From Methylibium sp. (lineage in GTDB: Bacteria; Pseudomonadota; Gammaproteobacteria; Burkholderiales; Burkholderiaceae_C): DNA of 39,310 nt. The notes below the pieces were generated by a model, which was given only the letters and a program-made list of their open reading frames with translations, had not been told where the DNA came from and searched no databases. The translations under genes and the position numbers were made by a program. The stretch spans positions 1 through 39,310 of the forward strand of contig NZ_JACDCU010000004.1 in NCBI RefSeq assembly GCF_013817365.1, written 5' to 3'. Shown piece by piece: positions 8,723 through 17,022 of the stretch (position 1 is the stretch's first letter; the number at the start of each line of letters is the position of its first letter).

Positions 8723-9696
8723 GGAAGCCTCGCGTGCCGCTGCCCGGCCATCCAGTCGATCAGTCGTTCAGCTTCGCAGCGCTGGCCCGTCTCTGGGTCG
8801 AGGTAGCGCGGGTACTGCAGCAGGGCGGCATGCACCAGGTCGTCAAGCGTTACGGTGCCGGCTGCAGTGCGGCGCGCAGGCGCGGCCAGATCGTCGTCCG
8901 TAAGCCCCCAGCCGGCGTAGAACGGCATGCCGAAGGTGCGCACCGGCTTGTTCCACAGCAGCGCCTCGAAACCCATCTGCGAGCTCACCGTGTAGACCAC
9001 CACCGAAGACTCCAGCAAGGCAGGGGGATGCACATCGTGCGCCACAACGGTCACCCGCGCCGCTGCGGCGCCGAGAGAGTCGAAGTGACCGCGCTTTCGA
9101 CCGGCGACCACATCGGGGTGGACCTTGAGCAGCACGGCCGTGGCGGGGTTCTCGTCGAGTGCTGCCTCCAGCATCCGGGCGAAGCTGTGCTCGTCGGCCA
9201 GGCCGCAGCGGATCGAGGCGTCGCCGCGGGTCTGGTCGACCACCAACACATAGGGTTCGCACAACGACGGTGGCACGTCGGGCGCGTGGTTGTACTTGGA
9301 GACCCCTGCTGCGCGCCAGCGTTCGGCCAGCCGACGTGCACGAGCGCGTTCGGCATCGCCCCGCCCGGCCGTCATCAAGGCCTCGAAGCCGGAGGGGGCG
9401 GTCGCGTCGTAATAGATGCCGACTGTGTCGAGCACGATCGACAGCGGCGGGTCTCGATCGCCGAGGCCGAACGAGCGCACGAAGCCGTCCTCCGCGTACA
9501 TCGTCGGCAATGCCGGCGCCCAGGGCCAGCGCAGCGCACGGCCCGTGCCCCGCTTTCGGCCCCAGGCCAGCAAGACATCGACGTCGCGGCCCAGCAGAGG
9601 CGGATAGACCACGCATGCACCGAGCAGCGGCTCCAGGGTGGTCATCCGCCGACGCCACCAGCACACACCGTAGCGGCGAGGACTAGGCGCAACCAT
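8719..9696 (-). CDS. KpsC-like capsule beta-Kdo transferase, single-domain
   Basis: 325 residues from ATG 9696 (a GTG one codon upstream is also open). KpsC hallmarks: LLAWGRKRG, MYAEDGFVRSFGLG, PPLSIVLDTVGIYYDA, VLVVDQTRGDASIRCG, LLKVHPDVVAGRKRGH and VRTFGMPFYAGWGLTDD. In E. coli, KpsC carries two tandem catalytic domains in about 670 residues and extends the Kdo linker on the lipid acceptor. Here only one domain-equivalent is present, and the neighbouring genes do not encode the other. Either it adds a single Kdo or the second half is elsewhere. The start overlaps the stop of the CgeB-like gene (TGATG) and the stop overlaps the GT2 start (ATGA), so three genes are tightly coupled. Confidence 0.83.
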   Translation of the reverse strand: MVAPSPRRYGVCWWRRRMTTLEPLLGACVVYPPLLGRDVDVLLAWGRKRGTGRALRWPWAPALPTMYAEDGFVRSFGLGDRDPPLSIVLDTVGIYYDATAPSGFEALMTAGRGDAERARARRLAERWRAAGVSKYNHAPDVPPSLCEPYVLVVDQTRGDASIRCGLADEHSFARMLEAALDENPATAVLLKVHPDVVAGRKRGHFDSLGAAAARVTVVAHDVHPPALLESSVVVYTVSSQMGFEALLWNKPVRTFGMPFYAGWGLTDDDLAAPARRTAAGTVTLDDLVHAALLQYPRYLDPETGQRCEAERLIDWMAGQRHARLP

Positions 9697-10757
9697 CACG
9701 ACCGGGTGCGTTCGCCGATGGCGTCGAGCACGGTGTCCAGGCGCCGGGCGTAGGTGTACTCGCGCAGCACCAGAGCCGAGGCGTAAGTGATCATCTCGCG
9801 GTCTTGCGCGCTATAGCCGTCACGCCGCAGGCGCTCGAACAAGGCCACGGCTTCCTCACGGGAGGACACCACGTGACAGCAATCCTTGAACAGAGCGTCG
9901 ATGGCCTGCGCCGGTGTGGACACGGCCAGTCCACCGCAGGCCAGGATCTCGATCAGGCGCCGCGAGAACATGGTGTTGGAGTCCTCGATCGTGTTGACGT
10001 TGAGGGATACGAGGTGGGACTTGTAGACCTCCGCCGTGCGGTGGTGCGCCAGCCGGGGCCGTACGCGCAGGCCGGGCCAGGGCGGGTAGCGGTAGTTGGT
10101 GCCGCGCCTATGAGAGTTGCGGTCGATCGCCGTGAGGCCCAGCGTGGCTGCCGCTGGCTCGAGCAGCATCTCCTGCCTGGCGAGCCGGCCGGGGTGAATG
10201 TTGCGGTCGTAGGTGCCGACGAAGCAGGCATCGGGGGCCCGTTCGCCGAAGCCGGAAAAGCTGTGGATGGCAGGTTGCACGGCGAAGGGCAGCAAACCCA
10301 CGCGCACCTGCTCACCCAGGCGTTCGCGGTAGCGCGGCACGCAAGCGGCATCGACCGTGAAGATGGTGTCGAACAGCCGGGCGCTGCCGAGGAAGCGCTC
10401 GAAGTGCACGCCGTCTTCCTTGTTCCAGAACACCGCCGGGATGCCCAACTCGCGCGCGCATACCACCAGGCGGACGAGATCGGCGTTGTTGCGTTCCGGA
10501 TGGTCGGGGTACTGGGCAACGCGAAACTTCCAGCAGTTGTCCAGGCCGGCCCAGGCCGACTCCACGAACAGCAGGTCGGGGCGCTGACGGCGCAGCACCG
10601 TGGCGAAGTTGGCCGGCGTGACGTCGGTGATGCGGCATTCGTGGCGCAGGCAGGAGCGGGTGAGGTCATCGGCCAGCAGGGCGATGTGCAGGCGGGCATG
10701 CGGGCCGGTCGGCCGGGGCGACCCAGCCCAGCCGAGGCGTTCGAGCAAGGCCATCAA
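9696..10757 (-). CDS. CgeB-like (DUF3880/GT1-type) glycosyltransferase
   Basis: 353 residues. It matches the CgeB-like glycosyltransferase group: LLFVESAWAGLD (63-73), PAVFWNKEDGVHFE (107-120), LLPFAVQPA, CFVGTYDRN, then the C-terminal nucleotide-sugar half with LNVNTIEDSNTMFSRRLIEILACGG and a closing EYTYARRLDTVL. Residues about 480-800 of the giant enzyme (17023-21732) show the same motifs in the same order, so the two are paralogues within one locus. No membrane segment or signal peptide is seen. The stop overlaps the KpsC-like start. It begins 78 bp after the beta-helix gene. Catalytic role inferred from fold; donor and linkage unknown. Confidence 0.85.
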   Translation of the reverse strand: MMALLERLGWAGSPRPTGPHARLHIALLADDLTRSCLRHECRITDVTPANFATVLRRQRPDLLFVESAWAGLDNCWKFRVAQYPDHPERNNADLVRLVVCARELGIPAVFWNKEDGVHFERFLGSARLFDTIFTVDAACVPRYRERLGEQVRVGLLPFAVQPAIHSFSGFGERAPDACFVGTYDRNIHPGRLARQEMLLEPAAATLGLTAIDRNSHRRGTNYRYPPWPGLRVRPRLAHHRTAEVYKSHLVSLNVNTIEDSNTMFSRRLIEILACGGLAVSTPAQAIDALFKDCCHVVSSREEAVALFERLRRDGYSAQDREMITYASALVLREYTYARRLDTVLDAIGERTRS

Positions 10758-10835
10758 ACCAGTGGTCCTTCGATCATCAGCATGAACGAGGAGACCATGA
10801 GTTCAGGCTCGTACCGTCAACCGTTGCTGCGTTCA

Positions 10836-11885
10836 TCACCGCGAAATGACCCGCTGACGGCGAAAGTCCTCGGCATCGCACCAGGCCCGCGGCTGGCTGG
10901 CCCCCTTGATGGAAACCAGCTCTGCACCTACGGAGTCGGCAAGCGTGTTGTTTGTTTCGATGTTGCCGGTGGAGGGGCATTCGCCCAGTGCCTTGGTGCA
11001 GCCCTTGCGTCCACCCATGTCGCAGAACCACTCTTCCACAGCCGGCGACCGATCCACACGGCTGAAGCGGTTGTCGCGCACGACGTTGTCGTTGGCGCGG
11101 TCGCGAAACCGAACCACTGAGCCACACAGGTCCTCGAAGTGGTTGTCGACGATGCGGTTCGATGACGAGAAGTGCGCCAAATAAAGGGCGTGCAGCCCGC
11201 CGCAATGTTTTACGTTGCGAATGGTGAGAAAACGGTTGCCTGCCACGGTGTTGTCGCGCGAGTTGACGAACCGCACGGCGGCCGTGGAGGTTTTGGTCGC
11301 GTCGTTGATCGCAATGGTGCCGATGCGCTGGAACACGTTGTTGCGAATCACCGTGCCTTCGTTGAACGCCGCCGGATCGTCGCGGTTGCCTTCCAACGAG
11401 ATGGCCGTGAGGTAGTCGCGAATTTCCAAGCCCTCCACGGTCAGGCCCGTGGGTTTGCCGTCGGACGCTTTCACGCGCAACCAGGTCGGATGGCGGTGAT
11501 CGCCGACGAACACGGGCCGCTTCCCATCCCGGCGCAGGCCTCGCCACGTCACGGCCGGAACCGGACGGCTGCCCTCGATCAACAGCGATTGACCGCGGTA
11601 GGTGCCCGGATGTACGAGCACCGTCACCGTGGAGTCGCCGGGTTCTTGTTTGCCCGCCAGTTCCCAGGCACGCGCCATGGAAGCGACGGCGTGGACGCGG
11701 CTCGTGCCGTCCGCATCGTCGCTGCCGTGGGGCGCGAGATGCAGGGTCGTGGCGAGCGGGGCCGCGACGCAGGCGCCCCCGAGCAACGCGGCCATCAGTG
11801 CGCCGCGCACAAGTCGCAGGGCCGCTGCGGTCAGGGACGCGGTGTGCGCGAGTGCGCCCGGGAGGGGCAGTGACATCGGTCGCAT
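10836..11885 (-). CDS. Secreted right-handed parallel beta-helix protein
   Basis: 349 residues. A basic N-terminus and the hydrophobic segment ALMAALLGGACVAAPLA (around residues 29-45) form a Sec signal peptide, with probable cleavage near the AAPLA. The mature part begins with a THLAPHGSDDADG-like strand typical of pectate-lyase-fold proteins. It then runs as short Asn/Asp-rich coils with repeated patterns (RDNTVAGNRFL, SSNRIVDNHFED, NDNVVRDNRFSR, GNIETNNTLAD), the signature of parallel beta-helix repeats. Four Cys near the C-terminus may form disulfides. In capsule loci this fold often acts on the polymer (lyase, epimerase or deacetylase companion), but no catalytic triad can be named. It lies 24 bp after the small methyltransferase gene and before the CgeB-like gene on the same strand. 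ATG 11885 is used; an ATG three codons later is possible. Confidence 0.75.
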   Translation of the reverse strand: MRPMSLPLPGALAHTASLTAAALRLVRGALMAALLGGACVAAPLATTLHLAPHGSDDADGTSRVHAVASMARAWELAGKQEPGDSTVTVLVHPGTYRGQSLLIEGSRPVPAVTWRGLRRDGKRPVFVGDHRHPTWLRVKASDGKPTGLTVEGLEIRDYLTAISLEGNRDDPAAFNEGTVIRNNVFQRIGTIAINDATKTSTAAVRFVNSRDNTVAGNRFLTIRNVKHCGGLHALYLAHFSSSNRIVDNHFEDLCGSVVRFRDRANDNVVRDNRFSRVDRSPAVEEWFCDMGGRKGCTKALGECPSTGNIETNNTLADSVGAELVSIKGASQPRAWCDAEDFRRQRVISR

Positions 11886-11909
11886 GGGGTTTCGCGTGGG
11901 CCGCAGCCG

Positions 11910-12458
11910 TCAGCGATCAGCAGCCTGCAGCTTGGTGCATTCGATGTTCAAGCTGATCAGCGTGCCGTTCGCCTTGTCCATGTGCGGGATGTAAGCCTGG
12001 GAAAAGTCATCCACATCGGCGTGTTCCGTCTCCCGCCAATCGTAGCGGCGCACGTCGGTGAAGCCGCAGTCTTCGAGCAACTGGCGCGCCGCATCGAAGT
12101 CGAACGCGCTGTAGTGGAAGTTGTGCTGGTGATCCTGGCGACCGAAGACCGGACCGATCACGAGACGCAGGTCTTTCGTGCGCGTGTAGACCTCGCAGAT
12201 TGCTTCGAAGTCGGGCACGGCGATGCGAAGCGTGCCACCCGGGCGAAGCACACGCCCCCACTCCCGCAGCACCGTGCCGACCTGGGTGCGTGTGAAGTGC
12301 TCGACGATGTGGCAGGCGTAGATGAGGTCGCAGGAGTCGGCGTCGAAGCACGAGAGGTCGTCTACGTTGCGCACATGGTTGACATGCGGGAAGTCGATCG
12401 CGTCGAGATGGACGAAGCCGGGAATGAAGCGTCTGCCGCAGCCGAGGTGGAGTTTCAT
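11910..12458 (-). CDS. Class I SAM-dependent methyltransferase
   Basis: 182 residues from ATG 12458. The open frame reaches a TTG at 12473, but an AAGGA ribosome site at 12466-12470 lies 7 nt before ATG 12458 and sets the start. LHLGCGRRFIPGFVHLDAID is the SAM-binding glycine loop, followed by CDLIYACHIVEHF and the RVLRPGGTLRIAVPD strand typical of Methyltransf_11-type enzymes. Probably methylates a sugar or a nucleotide sugar, given the neighbours (fcl upstream, beta-helix gene downstream). Methylation can cap a growing glycan or decorate it; the sequence does not decide. Spacing to fcl is 33 bp, so cotranscription is likely. Confidence 0.85.
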   Translation of the reverse strand: MKLHLGCGRRFIPGFVHLDAIDFPHVNHVRNVDDLSCFDADSCDLIYACHIVEHFTRTQVGTVLREWGRVLRPGGTLRIAVPDFEAICEVYTRTKDLRLVIGPVFGRQDHQHNFHYSAFDFDAARQLLEDCGFTDVRRYDWRETEHADVDDFSQAYIPHMDKANGTLISLNIECTKLQAADR

Positions 12459-12465
12459 GGGGAAG

Positions 12466-12470
12466 TCCTT
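12466..12470 (-). promoter_or_regulatory. Ribosome binding site deciding the methyltransferase start
   Basis: On the - strand this reads AAGGA, 7 nt before ATG 12458. It argues against the upstream in-frame TTG at 12473, which lies within 15 nt and overlaps the site. Confidence 0.6.
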
Positions 12471-12491
12471 CAAAGGGCGTCTGCTGCCGGG

Positions 12492-13463
12492 TCACGCGGC
12501 CGATGCTCGGTTGGCAAGGTACCAGTCGATCGTTTGGCGCAGGCCTTGTTCCAGCGAGAGCGCCGGCTTCCAGTCCAGGGAGAAGACCTTGGAGCAGTCG
12601 AGCAGCTTGCGCGGGGTGCCGTCAGGCTTGGAAGTGTCGAACTCGATCGCGCCGCGGTAGCCGGTGAGTCGCGCCACGAGGTGTGCCACGTCGGCGATGG
12701 TGTGATCCTCGCCGCAGCCGATATTCACGTGCGAGCAGGTCTCGGTGGTGATGGACCCAAGCCGCTCGGCACCGACGTTCATTACTGTGACGCATGCGGC
12801 GGCGAGATCGTCTACATGGAGGAACTCGCGGCGCGGCGTGCCGCTGCCCCAGACCGTGACCACCGGCGCGTTCTGCTCAACCGCCTCCACGAAGCGGCGG
12901 ATCAGCGCCGGCAGCACATGCGAGCCGCTGGGGTGGAAGTTGTCATGAGGTCCATAGAGATTGGTGGGCATAACGGTGCGGTAGTCGCGGCCGTATTGCC
13001 GCGCGAACCCTTCGCACAGCTTGATTCCGGCGATCTTGGCGATCGCATACGGCTCGTTCGTGGGCTCGAGCGGGCCGGTCAATAGCGCTTCCTCGACGAT
13101 GGGCTGCGCCGCGAGCTTGGGGTAGATGCACGAGGAGCCGAGGAACAGCAGCTGCTGGATGCCGGCGGCGTGCGCGCCCGCGATGAGGTTCGACTGGATC
13201 AGCAGGTTCTCATGAATGAAATCGGCCGGCAGGGTGGAGTTGGCCAAAATGCCGCCCACCTTGGCTGCCGCAACGTAGATCTGAGAGATCGGGTGGGATG
13301 ACAGGAAGGCCTGCACGGCAGCTTGGTCGCTCAGGTTCAATTCTGAGCGGCTGCGCAGGAGGAGGTTGTCATGGCCCAACGTGCGCAGACGACGCACGAG
13401 GGAGCGGCCGACCAGGCCGTTGTGACCCGCCACGAAGATCAACCCGTCGGAATGTGCATTCAT
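12492..13463 (-). CDS. fcl: GDP-L-fucose synthase
   Basis: Converts GDP-4-keto-6-deoxy-mannose to GDP-L-fucose by 3,5-epimerisation and NADPH reduction in the cytosol. The SDR fold has FVAGHNGLVGRSL at the N-terminus, the family motif AAAKVGGILANSTLPADF, FLGSSCIYP with catalytic Ser, and NEPYAIAKIAG with the Tyr-x3-Lys. It also has MPTNLYGPHDNFHP and the substrate-binding WGSGTPRREFLHVDD. 323 residues from ATG 13463. A GTG at 13490 would add nine residues and overlap the stop of gmd (GTGA, 13487-13490); the ATG is preferred because the Rossmann strand begins a few residues later, but the coupled GTG is a real alternative. It directly follows gmd, completing the GDP-fucose pathway. Confidence 0.94.
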   Translation of the reverse strand: MNAHSDGLIFVAGHNGLVGRSLVRRLRTLGHDNLLLRSRSELNLSDQAAVQAFLSSHPISQIYVAAAKVGGILANSTLPADFIHENLLIQSNLIAGAHAAGIQQLLFLGSSCIYPKLAAQPIVEEALLTGPLEPTNEPYAIAKIAGIKLCEGFARQYGRDYRTVMPTNLYGPHDNFHPSGSHVLPALIRRFVEAVEQNAPVVTVWGSGTPRREFLHVDDLAAACVTVMNVGAERLGSITTETCSHVNIGCGEDHTIADVAHLVARLTGYRGAIEFDTSKPDGTPRKLLDCSKVFSLDWKPALSLEQGLRQTIDWYLANRASAA

Positions 13464-13486
13464 CGCAAGAGTGTCCAGGGGCGCAC

Positions 13487-14587
13487 TCACAGGTAGCCGA
13501 GGCCCTGATGGCGCAGCGATTGCTCGGCCCGGGCGCGGTGCAGGTCGCCCGTGACCATCTCAGTGACCAGCTCGTCGAAACTGATGGTTGGAGTCCAGCC
13601 AAGGCGCTCGCGCGCCTTGGTGGCATCGCCGAGAAGCGTCTCCACTTCGGCGGGGCGGAAGTAGCGGCTGTCGACCCGAACGAGCGGCGTGCCGATGCGG
13701 TTGCGCAGCAACTCGACCTGCGTTTCAGCAAGAATGCCCACCTCACCGACGCCGGTGCCGCGCCATTCGATGCGCAGGCCCAGCCGGTCGCACACCCGCT
13801 CCACGAACTGCCGCACCGAGAACTGCACGCCGGTCGCGATCACGAAATCTTCCGGCTGATCTTGCTGCAGCATGAGCCACTGCATGACCACGTAGTCGCG
13901 GGCATGTCCCCAATCGCGCAGCGCATCGAGGTTGCCGAGTGCGAGATCGGGCTGCAGGCCGAGGACTACTCGCGCGAGACCGCGAGTGATCTTGCGCGTC
14001 ACGAAAGTCTCGCCGCGGATCGGTGATTCGTGATTAAACAGAATGCCGTTGCACGCGTACATACCGTAGGCCTCGCGATAGTTCACGGTGATCCAGTAAC
14101 CGTACATCTTGGCCACGGCGTAGGGACTGCGCGGGTGGAAGGGTGTGCGTTCAGTCTGCGGCGTTTCCTGCACCAGGCCATATAGCTCGGAAGTGGAGGC
14201 TTGGTAGAAGCGCGTCTTGCCAACCAACCGCAAATTACGAATGGCCTCCAGCATGCGCAGTACGCCCAGCGCATCGGAGTTGGCCGTGTACTCCGGTTCT
14301 TCGAAGCTCACTGCCACGTGGCTTTGCGCCGCAAGGTTGTAAACCTCGTCGGGCTGGGCATGCTCGATCGTGCGCATCAGCGACGATGAGTCGGTCATGT
14401 CGCCGTGGTGCAAGTGGAAGGGCAACCCTTCCTCCTCCGCCTTGGCGATCAGGTGGTCGATGCGTTGCGTGTTGAACAGGGACGTGCGGCGCTTGATCCC
14501 GTGCACGGTGTAACCCTTGCCGAGCAGCAACTCGGCGAGATAGGCGCCGTCTTGTCCGGTGACGCCGGTGATCAGGGCTGTCTTCAT
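13487..14587 (-). CDS. gmd: GDP-mannose 4,6-dehydratase
   Basis: 366 residues, full length. Catalyses GDP-mannose to GDP-4-keto-6-deoxy-D-mannose. N-terminal NADP site [17 protein letters not shown], the diagnostic [30 protein letters not shown], the active-site STSELYG, and [22 protein letters not shown] with Tyr-x3-Lys. ManC at 33588 supplies GDP-mannose, and Fcl follows immediately. The 165 bp upstream (14588-14752) separate it from the DUF268 gene; no convincing promoter was seen there, although a gap of this size is unusual in this tightly packed block and may hold one. Confidence 0.96.
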   Translation of the reverse strand: MKTALITGVTGQDGAYLAELLLGKGYTVHGIKRRTSLFNTQRIDHLIAKAEEEGLPFHLHHGDMTDSSSLMRTIEHAQPDEVYNLAAQSHVAVSFEEPEYTANSDALGVLRMLEAIRNLRLVGKTRFYQASTSELYGLVQETPQTERTPFHPRSPYAVAKMYGYWITVNYREAYGMYACNGILFNHESPIRGETFVTRKITRGLARVVLGLQPDLALGNLDALRDWGHARDYVVMQWLMLQQDQPEDFVIATGVQFSVRQFVERVCDRLGLRIEWRGTGVGEVGILAETQVELLRNRIGTPLVRVDSRYFRPAEVETLLGDATKARERLGWTPTISFDELVTEMVTGDLHRARAEQSLRHQGLGYL

Positions 14588-14752
14588 GGAATTGGGGCAG
14601 TCTTATGCGGAAGCTTGGAACAGATTGACAGTACTGCGAAGCGTGGGATGCGTCCGAAACGCGGCTTCATCGGTTGGAGTTGCTTGGCGCGGTGGAACGA
14701 CACATCCGTCTTCAGCGGCGAAATCGCTGGTCAAGCTCCTTCTGCCGTGGTC

Positions 14753-15673
14753 CTATCGCGCCCGAAGCACAAAGACCCATTCAGGCCGAGATCTCGACGG
14801 TGCGAAGTGCGAATCCCATTTCTCAGGGTCGACGACAAGCATGCCATTCTTTACTTCAAGTAGCTGGTGGCTGTCGCCGAAGCATGACACCACCTCCCAC
14901 TGGTCGAACAGCATGGGCAGGCGGTGTCGCCCGTAGATCCGATGCGCATTCCAAACCACTGTGTCGCGTCCTATGGGAACCGAGATGTACGCAAGGCTTC
15001 CCGGCTCCAACTGGCTCTGCAGCTTTCTCATGGATTTCAAATCGCCAGTGGGGTCGACAGGATCGCCATAGCGGCCGAGGCCGTCGTGCTCATAGCTTGA
15101 GATTGCGATTGCCCCTTCTCCTTTGACGCCGAGCGCGTCGAACTGAGCGGGACTGAAAAAGGTCAGATCGTCGGAATCGGAGAAGCGAACGTTGTACTCG
15201 ACCGTGACAGGGCGTGCCCCCGCATTCAAACAAAAACACTCATACTGCGGATAGGCCGAGCCAACGATCAGAACAAATCTGTTCTTGATTGGATAGTACG
15301 TAAGGGCGGAACGAAGATGGTCGTTTGTTGCGCCGTAGGATTTATACTTGCGCTGAGCAATGTCCTTGCGGGTTTGCGCGATGAGCGGTTTGCGATACAT
15401 CACAAGCGACGCCAGTGATTTCGGATCGGGCTTGTTATTGAGGTACCAGTCGATTATTTCGGCGCGGCCCTGCATCATGAATTCGTCGCGGAGTTCCAAG
15501 GGCATATGCTCCGGCGGAGGAACGTACGCGGCGCCTGAGGCTGCGCGAACACTTGCCAAGCTCTCGATGAGCCGCTGATATTTTCCTGAAAGGGAAAAGA
15601 ATGCCTCTTCCTTAGAGTTCTTATTGGACAGAGATTCTCTGGTCGGCTTGAGCATCGAGCTGAAGATGTTCAT
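14753..15673 (-). CDS. DUF268 protein (methyltransferase-like, function unknown)
   Basis: 306 residues from ATG 15673; the open frame reaches a TTG at 15715, less likely. Recognisable as DUF268 by VLIVGSAYPQYECFCLNAGA and VTVEYNVRF, then ISSYEHDGLGRYGDPVDPTGD and LEPGSLAYISVPIGRD, ending with WNAHRIYGRHRLPMLFDQW. The glycine-containing strand and the acidic end of VTVEYN give it the layout of a SAM methyltransferase, but no activity is established for the family. It occurs in polysaccharide loci. Its 5' third and upstream region are AT-rich compared with the locus: bases 15661-15720 are about 30% GC, against about 65% elsewhere. That suggests recent acquisition. Neighbours are gmd (downstream) and the NodZ-like gene (upstream), all on the - strand. 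Confidence 0.78.
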   Translation of the reverse strand: MNIFSSMLKPTRESLSNKNSKEEAFFSLSGKYQRLIESLASVRAASGAAYVPPPEHMPLELRDEFMMQGRAEIIDWYLNNKPDPKSLASLVMYRKPLIAQTRKDIAQRKYKSYGATNDHLRSALTYYPIKNRFVLIVGSAYPQYECFCLNAGARPVTVEYNVRFSDSDDLTFFSPAQFDALGVKGEGAIAISSYEHDGLGRYGDPVDPTGDLKSMRKLQSQLEPGSLAYISVPIGRDTVVWNAHRIYGRHRLPMLFDQWEVVSCFGDSHQLLEVKNGMLVVDPEKWDSHFAPSRSRPEWVFVLRAR

Positions 15674-15790
15674 TTCATAGCCTATGAAAATAAGGATATT
15701 AAAGTACCCATTCAAGTCAACCGGCTCGCGCCAACATGCCCGCTCATACTTCGTCGATGAATTCCTTGGTCATGCTTGTCAACAGTAAAT

Positions 15791-15836
15791 CTCTCGTTGG
15801 TCCTGACGCCGCACTCCGGCGGCGCAGTAGCGAGAG
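15791..15836. terminator. Nested stem-loop after the NodZ-like gene
   Basis: Outer arms CTCTCG (15791-15796) and CGAGAG (15831-15836) enclose inner arms CGCCGC (15807-15812) and GCGGCG (15819-15824) around a 6-nt loop. It lies about 55 bp after the stop of the - strand NodZ-like gene, inside the 218-bp gap before the DUF268 gene. No U-tract follows on either strand, so it is at best a weak or Rho-assisted terminator or an mRNA-stability element. The rest of the gap shows nothing recognisable. Confidence 0.35.
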
Positions 15837-15891
15837 GCTTTCCAGTCGGCGGGAGGTCCGGTGCAACCGATCAAAGTGACCGTCTACGAAG

Positions 15892-17022
15892 TCAATACGT
15901 TCGCCGCGCTGTTATGGATTTTCGGAACGCGAGAATTTCGGCACTCGTGAGGACGGTCTTTTCGGCCGGGATCAGGTGCAGTGGTTCGTCGAAGTAGTGA
16001 ACATGCCGGCCCTCCGGCGTTAGATTCACAAACAGACCGTCGATGGGCTGCCGCGCGCGCTTGAGCAGTGGAGCCAAGAGTGGATCGCGGTCGATGGAAT
16101 AGAAGATGTCGGAAAAGTTGTAATTATCGAAGACGCGCGAGCCTTCATAGAGGATGCTATGCATCCGGCCGCGCAGCAACCGCACGAATAGGCTGAAGAA
16201 GCCTCGCGATCCAATGAAAAACTTGCAACGCGACAGCACGTACATGTCAACTAACGCTTCGTCAGCCAGTTTCATCTTCGCTTGCACGCAGAGGTCAGTG
16301 CGATTGATATGCATTGCGCCTTCGCCGTTGGGCCGGTAGAGCTTGGTGAAATCTATGGTGTGCGGGTAGTAGCGGCGGAAGTAGTCGACGACACTCCCGC
16401 AGTCGGTTGCGACATAAAGCGTCACGTCTTCGGCCGTCACGCCGAGGCTTCGCATGCGTGCATTGATCCGATTGCGGAACCATCGGGGGTCGGGCGGGAT
16501 GACTTTGCGCTCACCGTTCCCGTGGCGGAAGTGGATACCAATGGAATGCCGGGTTGTGCCGATCCGTTGCAACGTCTCCTCGATGTTGTCGCGAATACGA
16601 GCCACGGGTCGCAAAGATTGGGCCACACTAAAGAACTCTTCAGGCCGCCGGTGCATCACCCGAGAGTCGCGAGTGATAACCACGCAATCAGCATCACAGC
16701 CTGCTGGCACCTCCTCGGGTCGCGACAGCGTGAGGTCTACGCCGGTGACATACGAGAGCGGCGGCAGGTGTATGCGGTTGATCCATTGCGGCGGAAAGAT
16801 GCTTAGCCCCCTACCGCGCAACGCCGAAGGGGCTTGAAAGTCGGGGCTTTCAAAGTACTCGTTGATCAGGTTGCCATTGTCGACCGCGCCGTAGAACCCG
16901 CCGCTCCAGTCGACGACGACCGCGCGCTGTTGCTTCTCTGCGAAATGCATCGCACCGAGCAGCACACAGAGGTCGCCGCCCAGACCGTAGTAGCTTTTGA
17001 CGAGAACGTATTTGGAATCCAT
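15892..17022 (-). CDS. NodZ-like (GT23-type) fucosyltransferase
   Basis: 376 residues. The segment SIGIHFRHGNGE (160-171) matches the GDP-fucose-binding HxRHGNGE motif of NodZ and related alpha-1,6-fucosyltransferases. Further family features are YVLVKSYYGLGGDLCVLLGAMHFAE at the N-terminus, VTLYVATDC, and RTDLCVQAKMKLADEALVDMYVLSRCKFFIGSRG, which corresponds to the C-terminal donor-binding half. Rhizobial NodZ fucosylates Nod factors; here the acceptor is more likely the capsule repeat, since gmd and fcl lie two and three genes downstream. No membrane segment. The ATG follows the TGA of the giant gene with no gap, so translation is coupled. Family assignment rests on motifs; linkage type is not known. 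Confidence 0.72.
   Translation of the reverse strand: MDSKYVLVKSYYGLGGDLCVLLGAMHFAEKQQRAVVVDWSGGFYGAVDNGNLINEYFESPDFQAPSALRGRGLSIFPPQWINRIHLPPLSYVTGVDLTLSRPEEVPAGCDADCVVITRDSRVMHRRPEEFFSVAQSLRPVARIRDNIEETLQRIGTTRHSIGIHFRHGNGERKVIPPDPRWFRNRINARMRSLGVTAEDVTLYVATDCGSVVDYFRRYYPHTIDFTKLYRPNGEGAMHINRTDLCVQAKMKLADEALVDMYVLSRCKFFIGSRGFFSLFVRLLRGRMHSILYEGSRVFDNYNFSDIFYSIDRDPLLAPLLKRARQPIDGLFVNLTPEGRHVHYFDEPLHLIPAEKTVLTSAEILAFRKSITARRTY

Noticed and set aside
14588-14752. Possible promoter for gmd in the 165-bp gap
   Set aside because: Only scattered weak hexamer matches with wrong spacing; not enough to annotate.
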